From contig JAITMW010000167.1 of NCBI GenBank assembly GCA_031277155.1, positions 1 through 9,943 on the forward strand: DNA of 9,943 bases, read 5' to 3'. Shown here piece by piece: positions 1-6,694 of this stretch. Numbering within the stretch: the stretch's first letter is position 1; the number at the start of each line of letters is the position of its first letter. Under the pieces are notes generated by a model. That model made no database searches and was not told the DNA's origin. It saw only the letters and a list, made by a program, of their open reading frames with translations. The DNA comes from Clostridiales bacterium. Lineage in GTDB: Bacteria; Bacillota; Clostridia; Lachnospirales; WRAX01. Position numbers and translations under genes: made by a program.

Positions 1-2298
1 GTCGGACAGGGTTTTGCGCGCGCCGTGGGCGGACAGGAAATATTCCAAAACAGACAGGCCCTCGCGGAAATTGGATTTCACGGGAAGCTCTATAATTTCG
101 CCGGAAGGGGAATTCATCAGGCCGCGCATACCCGCAAGCTGCTTAATTTGCGCCTTAGAGCCTCTTGCGCCCGATGTGGCCATCATTTGAATATTGTTGA
201 ATTCGCCCAGCTCCTCAATAAGGTTGTCGGCAATGGTGTCGCTGGCCTTGTTCCAGATGTCCACGACACGCTCGTGACGTTCGTCATTGGTCATAAGGCC
301 GCGGCGGAACATGCGCGTCACCTTTTCCACCTCTTTTTCGGCCTCGTCAATAATTTCGGCCTTGCTTTCGGGAATTTCCATGTCGGCAATCGACACGGTC
401 AAAGCACCCTTGGTGGAATATTTAAAGCCCAAATCCTTCATATGGTCCAGCACAACGGCGGTTTCCGTAAAACCGTATGTGTTGATGCATCTGTCTATGA
501 TGCTTTGCAGCGCCTTTTTGTCGCACAGAAAATCAATTTCGTATTTAAAGATATTTTCCGGGTCGCTGCGGTCCACAAAGCCGATGTCCTGGGGGATGGC
601 CTCGTTGAAAATCACGCGGCCCACGGTGGTTTCCACCAGGCGGTTTTGCATCTCGCCGTCAATTTCAAAATGCCTGCGCACCTTTATCTTTGTGTGCAAT
701 GTGATGAGATTGGTATCATAGGCCAGCAGGGCTTCCTCCTCGTCTTTGAAGATTTTGCCCTCGCCCTTTTCGCCCTGTTTTTCAATCGTAAGATAGTAAA
801 TGCCAAGTACCATATCCTGGGAGGGCACCGTAATGGGCGCGCCGTCAGAGGGCTTTAGCAAATTGTTGGGCGAAAGCATCAAAAAGCGACATTCTGCCTG
901 GGCCTCAACCGAAAGGGGCAGATGCACGGGCATTTGGTCGCCGTCAAAGTCGGCATTAAAGGCCGAACACACCAGCGGGTGGATTTTCAGCGCCTTGCCC
1001 TCGACAAGGACAGGCTCGAAGGCCTGTATACCCAGCCTGTGCAGGGTTGGCGCCCGATTTAGGATAACGGGATGCTCCTTAATAACATCCTCAAGCACGT
1101 CCCAAACGCGCTCCTCCAGCCTTTCCACCATGCGCTTGGCAGATTTTATATTGTGGGCCTCGCCCATTTCCACAAGGCGTTTCATCACAAAGGGCTTAAA
1201 CAATTCTATCGCCATTTCTTTGGGCAGGCCGCATTGATAAATTTTGAGATTGGGGCCCACAACAATTACGGAACGGCCGGAATAGTCCACGCGCTTGCCC
1301 AGCAGATTTTGACGAAAACGCCCCTGTTTGCCTTTAAGCAGGTCCGAAAGTGACTTCAGCGGGCGGTTGCCAGGGCCCGTTACAGGACGGCCGCGGCGGC
1401 CATTGTCAATCAGCGCGTCAACGGCCTCTTGCAACATGCGCTTTTCGTTGCGCACAATGATTTCCGGGGCACCCAAATCCAAAAGCCTCTTTAGGCGATT
1501 ATTGCGATTTATCACGCGGCGATACAGGTCGTTAAGGTCAGATGTGGCGAATCTGCCGCCGTCCAGCTGCACCATGGGGCGCAAATCCGGCGGTATGACG
1601 GGCACGGCGTCCAAAATCATCCAGCCCGGCATATTGCCCGATATGCGGAAGGATTCAATTACCTCTAGCTTTTTCAACACGCGCACACGCTTTTGCCCCA
1701 CGGCCGTTTTCAGCATGGTTTTCAGCTCCGCGCTCTCTTTGCCCAGGTCAATGGCGTCAAGCAATTCTTTGATGGATTCTGCGCCCATGCCCACACGGAA
1801 GGTGCCCTCGCCAAATTTTTCTATGGCGTCGCGAAATTCCTTTTCCGTCAGCAACTGTTTATAGCTTAGGCCCGTGTCCATAGGGTCCAGCACCACATAG
1901 CTGGCAAAATACAGCACCTTTTCCAGCGAGCGGGGCGACATGGCCAAAATAAGGCCCATGCGGCTGGGGATGCCGCGGAAATACCATATATGCGAAACGG
2001 GCGCCGCCAGCTCTATATGCCCCATGCGCTCTCGCCGCACCTTTTTCTTCGTCACTTCCACGCCGCAGCGGTCGCAAACCGTGCCTTTATAGCGTATGCG
2101 CTTATATTTGCCGCAATGGCACTCCCAATCCTTGTCCGGGCCGAAGATACGCTCGCAAAACAGGCCGTCCCTCTCGGGCTTTAGGGTACGATAGTTGATG
2201 GTTTCGGGCTTTTTCACCTCGCCCCGGCTCCATTCCCTAATCTTTTCGGGCGACGCCAGGCCAATCCTGATAGAGTCAAAAACAATGGCACCTTCCAT
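1..2298 (-). CDS. rpoC: DNA-directed RNA polymerase subunit beta' (5' part, runs off window)
   Basis: This is the largest subunit of RNA polymerase, which carries the catalytic Mg site for transcription. Only the first 766 codons are present; the reading frame is open at the window edge, about where the bridge helix begins, so the trigger loop is not visible. The N-terminal zinc ribbon is intact with Cys60, Cys62, Cys75 and Cys78. The catalytic motif NADFDGD lies at residues 448-454 with its three Asp. The lid/rudder region (RPVTGPGNRPLKSLSD, then GKQGRFRQNLLGKRVDYSGR) is canonical. I chose the ATG at 2298 because it leaves nine residues before RIGLASPEKI, as in clostridial relatives, and gives the Bacillus zinc numbering. 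An in-frame GTG at 2322, directly after the rpoB stop, is an alternative that adds eight residues. The ribosome binding site is weak (GAGAAG), so translation is probably coupled to rpoB. Confidence 0.97.
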   Translation of the reverse strand, partial: MEGAIVFDSIRIGLASPEKIREWSRGEVKKPETINYRTLKPERDGLFCERIFGPDKDWECHCGKYKRIRYKGTVCDRCGVEVTKKKVRRERMGHIELAAPVSHIWYFRGIPSRMGLILAMSPRSLEKVLYFASYVVLDPMDTGLSYKQLLTEKEFRDAIEKFGEGTFRVGMGAESIKELLDAIDLGKESAELKTMLKTAVGQKRVRVLKKLEVIESFRISGNMPGWMILDAVPVIPPDLRPMVQLDGGRFATSDLNDLYRRVINRNNRLKRLLDLGAPEIIVRNEKRMLQEAVDALIDNGRRGRPVTGPGNRPLKSLSDLLKGKQGRFRQNLLGKRVDYSGRSVIVVGPNLKIYQCGLPKEMAIELFKPFVMKRLVEMGEAHNIKSAKRMVERLEERVWDVLEDVIKEHPVILNRAPTLHRLGIQAFEPVLVEGKALKIHPLVCSAFNADFDGDQMPVHLPLSVEAQAECRFLMLSPNNLLKPSDGAPITVPSQDMVLGIYYLTIEKQGEKGEGKIFKDEEEALLAYDTNLITLHTKIKVRRHFEIDGEMQNRLVETTVGRVIFNEAIPQDIGFVDRSDPENIFKYEIDFLCDKKALQSIIDRCINTYGFTETAVVLDHMKDLGFKYSTKGALTVSIADMEIPESKAEIIDEAEKEVEKVTRMFRRGLMTNDERHERVVDIWNKASDTIADNLIEELGEFNNIQMMATSGARGSKAQIKQLAGMRGLMNSPSGEIIELPVKSNFREGLSVLEYFLSAHGARKTLSD

Positions 2299-2322
2299 GT
2301 TCTTCTCGGCTAATACATTCAC

Positions 2323-5300
2323 CTAAACATCATCCCCTTCCTTGTCCCGCTCGTTTGCATCCTCCTGATACATATCCTCATCGTCGTCAATTTCATCAAC
2401 CTCGTTGATGCCAAAGGCCTCCAGCGCGCCGCCCAGGGTCTCCTCGGCGCCTTCTTCATCTTCATCAAGTTCGTCGTCTTCGTCGTCGTCTTCGTCGTCA
2501 ATTTCAAACTCCTCATCCGCCACTTCCAGCACCTTTTCCAGCAGGCCGGTGGCCGAAGCCCCGGCGACGGTGCTGTCTTGATAGTCTACAAAGCTGCGGT
2601 TGATTTTTTTGACGAATGAAGATTCATCGCCGTGGGAAGGCTCGACACCTTCTATATTCACATTGAGGTCGTCCACATCCTCAATCATTTCCTTAATTTC
2701 AACTTCCTGGTCGGGGCCTTTCAGCACGCGTACATCCAGGGCCAGGGCTTGCAGCTCTTTCAGCAAGACCTTAAAGGATTCCGGCACGCCGGGCTCCGGG
2801 ATATTTTCGCCCTTGACAATGGCCTCGTAGGTTTTTACGCGCCCCACAATGTCGTCGGACTTAACCGTGAGTATCTCTTGCAGAGTATATGCCGCGCCAT
2901 AGGCCTCCAGCGCCCAAACTTCCATCTCACCAAAGCGCTGGCCGCCAAATTGGGCCTTGCCGCCCAGGGGCTGCTGCGTCACCAGCGAATATGGCCCCGT
3001 AGAGCGGGCGTGGATTTTGTCGTCCACCAGATGATGCAGCTTTAAATAATGCATATAGCCCACCGTTACGGGATTGTCAAAAAATTCGCCGCTGCGGCCG
3101 TCCCGCAGCTTTATTTTGCCGTCACGATTTATGGGCACGCCCTTCCATTCGTCCACATGGCCGCGATTTGCTTGCAATTGGTCGAAAATTTCAGGCTCCA
3201 ACACGCCCTGCCATTTGTCGGCAAAGTCCTCCTCGTGCATATTGATATAATCGTCGGCCAAGTCCAATGTATCCATGATATCCGTGCCGTTTGCGCCGTC
3301 AAACACGGGGGTGGCCACCTTCCAGTCCAGCACCTTTGCCGCCAAGCCCAGATGCACCTCCAGCACCTGCCCGATATTCATACGGGAAGGCACGCCAAGG
3401 GGATTAAGCACAATGTCCAAGGGGCGTCCGTTGGGCAAAAACGGCATATCTTCCACGGGCAGCACCCGGGAAATTACGCCCTTGTTGCCATGGCGGCCCG
3501 CCATTTTGTCCCCCACGGAAATTTTGCGTTTTTGCGCGATATACACGCGCACAACTTGATTTACGCCGGGGGGAAGCTCGTCACCGCTTTTGCGGCTAAA
3601 GACCTTCACGTCAACAATTATGCCCGATTCCCCATGGGGCACCCGCAGGGATGTGTCGCGCACCTCCCGCGCCTTTTCGCCAAAAATGGCACGCAGCAGG
3701 CGCTCTTCGGCGGTCAGCTCCGTCTCGCCTTTGGGCGTCACCTTGCCCACCAAAATATCATTGGGCCGCACCTCTGCGCCAATGCGGATGATGCCGTCCG
3801 CGCCAAGGTCCTTTAGGGCATCCTCGCCCACATTGGGTATGTCTCTCGTAATTTCCTCGGGGCCCAGCTTGGTGTCGCGGGCCTCGCTTTCATATTCCTC
3901 AATATGGATGGACGTATACACATCCTCCGCCACAAGTTTTTCGCTAAGCAAAATTGCGTCCTCGTAATTATAGCCCTCCCAGGCCATAAAGCCAATCAGC
4001 GGGTTTTGCCCCAAAGCAAGCTCCCCATCCCGTGTCGAGGGCCCGTCGGCGATAATGTCCCCCTCGGACACATAGTCCCCCTCTTTGACGATGGGCCGCT
4101 GGTTTATGCATGTGCCCTGGTTTGAGCGCGAAAATTTCACGACTTTGTAATAATCCTTTGCGCCCGTCTCGGTCTTGACTATTATGGAATTTGCGGAGAC
4201 ATGCTCTACAGTGCCGTTATTTTTGGCGATGACGCACACGCCGCTGTCCTTGGCCGTCTTATACTCCATACCCGTGCCCACAATGGGCGAATCCGTCCGC
4301 AAAAGCGGCACGGCCTGGCGCTGCATATTGCTGCCCATCAGCGCCCGGGACACATCGTCATTTTCCAAAAAGGGAATAAGAGCCGTGGACACGGAAACAA
4401 TCTGCTTGGGCGAAACGTCCATCAGGTCAATTTCCTTCACGGCAAATTCGTTTATCTGGTCCTTATGGCGGCCGGGCACGCGGGCCTCCACAAATTCGTT
4501 GTTTTCGTTCAAAATGGCCGTGGCCTGGGCCACCACAAAGTTTTCCTCTTCGTCGGCGGTGACATAGATAAATTCGTCTGTAAGGCGCGGAATTTCGGTC
4601 TGCTTGTCAACCTTGCGATATGGGGCCTCGATAAAGCCATATTCGTTGATGCGCGCATAGGTGGCCAGAGAATTTATCAGGCCGATATTTGGCCCTTCCG
4701 GCGTCTCAATTGGGCACATACGGCCATAGTGGCTGTCATGCACATCGCGCACCTCAAAGGATGCCCGGTCCCGGGAAAGGCCGCCGGGGCCAAGGGCCGA
4801 AAGGCGGCGCTTGTGTATAAGCTCGCCCAAGGGATTGGTCTGCTCCATAAATTGCGACAACTGGCTGCTGCCAAAAAATTCCTTTACCGCGGCAGTCACG
4901 GGGCGTATGTTGATAAGGGCCTGGGGCGTGATGCCTTCAAGGTCTTGAATTGTCATACGCTCGCGAATAACGCGCTCCATACGTGAAAGGCCTATGCGAA
5001 ATTGGTTTTGCAAAAGTTCTCCCACGGCGCGTATGCGGCGGTTGCCCAGATGGTCTATGTCGTCCCGGTTGCCAATGCCATAATCCAGGGCCAATATATA
5101 ATTGATGGACGCCATCATGTCATCCACGGTGATATGCTTTGGCACCAGCTTGCCTCTGTTGGCTTTCAGGGCCAAAATAAGCTCCTCGTCGTCCTCGTGG
5201 CTCTCCATCAGCGTCATTAAAACGGGAAAATGCACCTTCTCCTTGATGCCGACGGCGGCGGGCTCTATGCCCCGCATGGCCAAAAAATCATCAATGGCGA

Positions 5301-6351
5301 CGGTGTTATTCGTCAATATTTTGGTGGCAACTTCCTCGTCACCACGGGTGGCTTTCACCCAAACATGGCCTGCGCCGCTGTTTTGTATGGCGTCGGCCAT
5401 CTCCAGCGTAATGACCTCTCCGGCGCGGGCCATCACCTCGTCGGTGATGGGATTAACAGCATCCCGCGCCAAAACATGCCCTTTTGCGCGGCTGCGCAGG
5501 GCCAGCTTCTTGTTAAATTTATATCGGCCTACTTTTGCAAGGTCATATCGCTTGGGGTCGAAAAACATGCTGCGCAAAAGGGATTCGGCGCTTTCAACGG
5601 TGGGCGGCTCGCCCGGTCTCAGGCGTTTATACACCTCCAAAAGGCCCTCGTCCTTGTTTTTGCTTACGTCTTTTTCAATTGTGGCCATCAGCTTTGGCTC
5701 TTCGCCAAAAAGCTCTACAATTTCGGCGTCGGTGGCCACGCCCATGGCGCGTATAAAGCATGTAACAGGGATTTTGCGCGTCCTGTCAACCCTAATGGAG
5801 AAAATGTCGTTAGAATCCGTTTCATATTCCAGCCATGCGCCGCGATTTGGTATCACAGTGGCGGTCAGCAGCTGTTTACCCACTTTGTCATAATCAATGT
5901 CGTAATATATGCCCGGAGAGCGCACAAGCTGCGATACCACCACACGCTCTGCGCCATTTATAATGAAGGTTCCCGTATCCGTCATCAGCGGAAATTCGCC
6001 CATAAAAATTTCCTGTTCTTTAATTTCGCCCGCGTCTTTGTTGCGCAGGCGGGCCTTTATGCGCAAAGGGGCGGCATAGGTTGTGTCTCTCTCTTTACAT
6101 TCTTCGATGGTATATTTTGTGTCGGTTCTGTCTAAATAATGGCCCGCAAATTCTAAAACCAGCGTCTCGCCATAATTTGTGATGGGCGAAATGTCGTTAA
6201 ACACTTCGTCCAGCCCCTCTTCAAGAAACCATCGATAGCTGTCCTTTTGCACCTCTATCAAATTGGGCATGGATAAAATCTCGTCAATTCTGGAATAGCT
6301 CATACGGTCTACGCCGCCGCTCCGCAGCTTGCGTATTCTGTTTTTCTCCAT
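2323..6351 (-). CDS. rpoB: DNA-directed RNA polymerase subunit beta
   Basis: This is the second-largest RNA polymerase subunit, 1342 residues, longer than the roughly 1190-1250 usual in Firmicutes. Conserved blocks run in order: the N-terminal MPNLIEVQKDSYRWF block (about 28-42), the rifampicin region FGSSQLSQFMEQ to HKRRLSALGPGG (about 493-523), CPIETPEGPNIGLINSL, and KRKISVGDKMAGRHGNKGV. The conserved core ends near FKVLLKELQALALDVRVL (about 1193-1210). About 130 further residues follow, ending in a very acidic Asp/Glu tail from about 1277. At the position equal to E. coli Asp516 this protein has Glu503, and at Thr525 it has Ile512. The ATG at 6351 has a good upstream Shine-Dalgarno; a Met at codon 17 (MSYSRIDE) is a less likely start. 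It is the first gene of the rpoBC unit; no rplL precedes it. rpoC follows in the same frame after one TAG. Confidence 0.98.
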   Translation of the reverse strand: MEKNRIRKLRSGGVDRMSYSRIDEILSMPNLIEVQKDSYRWFLEEGLDEVFNDISPITNYGETLVLEFAGHYLDRTDTKYTIEECKERDTTYAAPLRIKARLRNKDAGEIKEQEIFMGEFPLMTDTGTFIINGAERVVVSQLVRSPGIYYDIDYDKVGKQLLTATVIPNRGAWLEYETDSNDIFSIRVDRTRKIPVTCFIRAMGVATDAEIVELFGEEPKLMATIEKDVSKNKDEGLLEVYKRLRPGEPPTVESAESLLRSMFFDPKRYDLAKVGRYKFNKKLALRSRAKGHVLARDAVNPITDEVMARAGEVITLEMADAIQNSGAGHVWVKATRGDEEVATKILTNNTVAIDDFLAMRGIEPAAVGIKEKVHFPVLMTLMESHEDDEELILALKANRGKLVPKHITVDDMMASINYILALDYGIGNRDDIDHLGNRRIRAVGELLQNQFRIGLSRMERVIRERMTIQDLEGITPQALINIRPVTAAVKEFFGSSQLSQFMEQTNPLGELIHKRRLSALGPGGLSRDRASFEVRDVHDSHYGRMCPIETPEGPNIGLINSLATYARINEYGFIEAPYRKVDKQTEIPRLTDEFIYVTADEEENFVVAQATAILNENNEFVEARVPGRHKDQINEFAVKEIDLMDVSPKQIVSVSTALIPFLENDDVSRALMGSNMQRQAVPLLRTDSPIVGTGMEYKTAKDSGVCVIAKNNGTVEHVSANSIIVKTETGAKDYYKVVKFSRSNQGTCINQRPIVKEGDYVSEGDIIADGPSTRDGELALGQNPLIGFMAWEGYNYEDAILLSEKLVAEDVYTSIHIEEYESEARDTKLGPEEITRDIPNVGEDALKDLGADGIIRIGAEVRPNDILVGKVTPKGETELTAEERLLRAIFGEKAREVRDTSLRVPHGESGIIVDVKVFSRKSGDELPPGVNQVVRVYIAQKRKISVGDKMAGRHGNKGVISRVLPVEDMPFLPNGRPLDIVLNPLGVPSRMNIGQVLEVHLGLAAKVLDWKVATPVFDGANGTDIMDTLDLADDYINMHEEDFADKWQGVLEPEIFDQLQANRGHVDEWKGVPINRDGKIKLRDGRSGEFFDNPVTVGYMHYLKLHHLVDDKIHARSTGPYSLVTQQPLGGKAQFGGQRFGEMEVWALEAYGAAYTLQEILTVKSDDIVGRVKTYEAIVKGENIPEPGVPESFKVLLKELQALALDVRVLKGPDQEVEIKEMIEDVDDLNVNIEGVEPSHGDESSFVKKINRSFVDYQDSTVAGASATGLLEKVLEVADEEFEIDDEDDDEDDELDEDEEGAEETLGGALEAFGINEVDEIDDDEDMYQEDANERDKEGDDV
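2471..2499 (-). repeat. GAC/GAA trinucleotide run in the rpoB 3' end
   Basis: On the minus strand this stretch is a near-pure run of GAC and GAA codons that encodes Asp/Glu repeats in the RpoB acidic tail. Such runs can gain or lose whole codons by slippage without breaking the frame, so tail length may vary between strains; that last point is inference. Confidence 0.7.
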
Positions 6352-6361
6352 AGCGCATCTA

Positions 6362-6369
6362 CTCCCTTT
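6362..6369 (-). promoter_or_regulatory. rpoB ribosome binding site
   Basis: The minus strand reads AAAGGGAG here, ten bases before the ATG at 6351. It is the best Shine-Dalgarno near the N-terminus and supports that start over the internal Met at codon 17, which has only a GGCGGCG stretch upstream. Confidence 0.7.
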
Positions 6370-6420
6370 GCGAAAATTAAATTTTTGATTCGGTCACTGA
6401 AAATATATAAAAAAATTATC

Positions 6421-6449
6421 TTGATTTTTTTTGTAAACTGTGATATACT
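6421..6449 (+). promoter_or_regulatory. Rightward promoter inside the rpoBC leader, extended -10
   Basis: On the plus strand TTGATT (6421-6426), a 17-base spacer and TATACT (6444-6449) form a good sigma-A-type promoter, improved by TG at 6441-6442 (extended -10). A7 and AT-rich DNA at about 6400-6420 sits directly upstream of the -35 box like an UP element. Transcription would start near 6456, run through the rpoBC promoter on the opposite strand, and reach the first rightward gene after about 240 nt. It could be that gene's upstream promoter or the source of a short RNA. Confidence 0.6.
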
Positions 6450-6507
6450 AAGCGTAGACAGTGGGAACATATGACGTTTTGTTACGCCCGAAATTATACA
6501 GACCTTT

Positions 6508-6536
6508 ATTATAACAGGCTTTATTTCCCGTGTCAA
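6508..6536 (-). promoter_or_regulatory. rpoBC promoter, perfect sigma-A consensus
   Basis: Read on the minus strand, this is TTGACA (6536-6531), a 17-base spacer, then TATAAT (6513-6508): both hexamers match the housekeeping consensus exactly at the optimal spacing. The start of transcription would be near 6501, giving a leader of about 150 nt before the rpoB ATG. The leader is AT-rich. I see no protein-binding RNA structure of the kind known from L10 leaders, nor any attenuator I can support. Confidence 0.9.
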
Positions 6537-6540
6537 GAGG

Positions 6541-6572
6541 TATTTTTCGCATTTTTGAAGGCATTTTTAAAG
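6541..6572 (-). promoter_or_regulatory. Phased A-tracts / UP-element-like region and tandem 12-bp repeat upstream of the rpoBC promoter
   Basis: On the minus strand three A5 tracts lie just upstream of the -35 box, at 6543-6547, 6552-6556 and 6564-6568, spaced 9 and 12 bases apart, so about one helical turn. Two of them sit inside a tandem 12-bp direct repeat (GCATTTTTGAAG at 6549-6560, GCATTTTTAAAG at 6561-6572, one mismatch). Relative to the inferred start they lie at roughly -42 to -67, the place where alpha-subunit-binding UP elements or curved DNA act. The role is inferred from position and composition. Confidence 0.6.
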
Positions 6573-6574
6573 AG

Positions 6575-6619
6575 TATCCCATATGTAATATATTGCAAGA
6601 GCTTATTCTGAATGGGATA
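6575..6619. repeat. 8-bp perfect inverted repeat, possible operator or weak terminator
   Basis: TATCCCAT at 6575-6582 is matched by its reverse complement ATGGGATA at 6612-6619, with 29 bases between. The interior includes the palindrome AATATATT. A T5 run follows at 6623-6627, so in rightward RNA it could act as a poor terminator. The long loop and short stem make a protein-binding site equally possible. It lies between the two rightward promoters. Confidence 0.4.
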
Positions 6620-6644
6620 GGCTTTTTGTCATTGCTGTAAAGTA

Positions 6645-6672
6645 TTGACGCAAATTTCCTATTTTATACATT
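6645..6672 (+). promoter_or_regulatory. Possible proximal promoter for the rhodanese-fusion gene
   Basis: TTGACG at 6645-6650 is a good -35 box. The best-spaced -10 is TACATT at 6667-6672 (16-base spacer), which is only a fair match; TATACA at 6665 is a better hexamer but at 14-base spacing. Transcription would start near 6679, which leaves a very short leader to the ATG at 6695 and would exclude the ATG at 6677 as start. Confidence 0.4.
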
Positions 6673-6694
6673 ATAAATGAAAGCGGGCGAATAT

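Noticed and set aside
25..1864. Several open frames on the plus strand opposite rpoC (about 93-277 codons)
   Set aside because: They lie antisense to a clearly coding rpoC frame, their translations have no recognisable motifs, and they follow from the GC-rich third positions of rpoC codons.
2600..6135. Long plus-strand open frames opposite rpoB, up to 301 codons (5230-6135) and 261 codons (4201-4986)
   Set aside because: They are antisense to highly conserved RpoB regions, rich in His, Gln and Ala as mirror frames of this codon usage are, lack ribosome binding sites of the quality seen at real genes, and resemble no family I know.
6409..6432. A7/T8 inverted repeat that could be a terminator hairpin in the rpoBC leader
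   Set aside because: The stem would be A-U only, without a GC core, so it is unlikely to stop polymerase; the tracts are better read as AT-rich DNA upstream of and within the rightward promoter.
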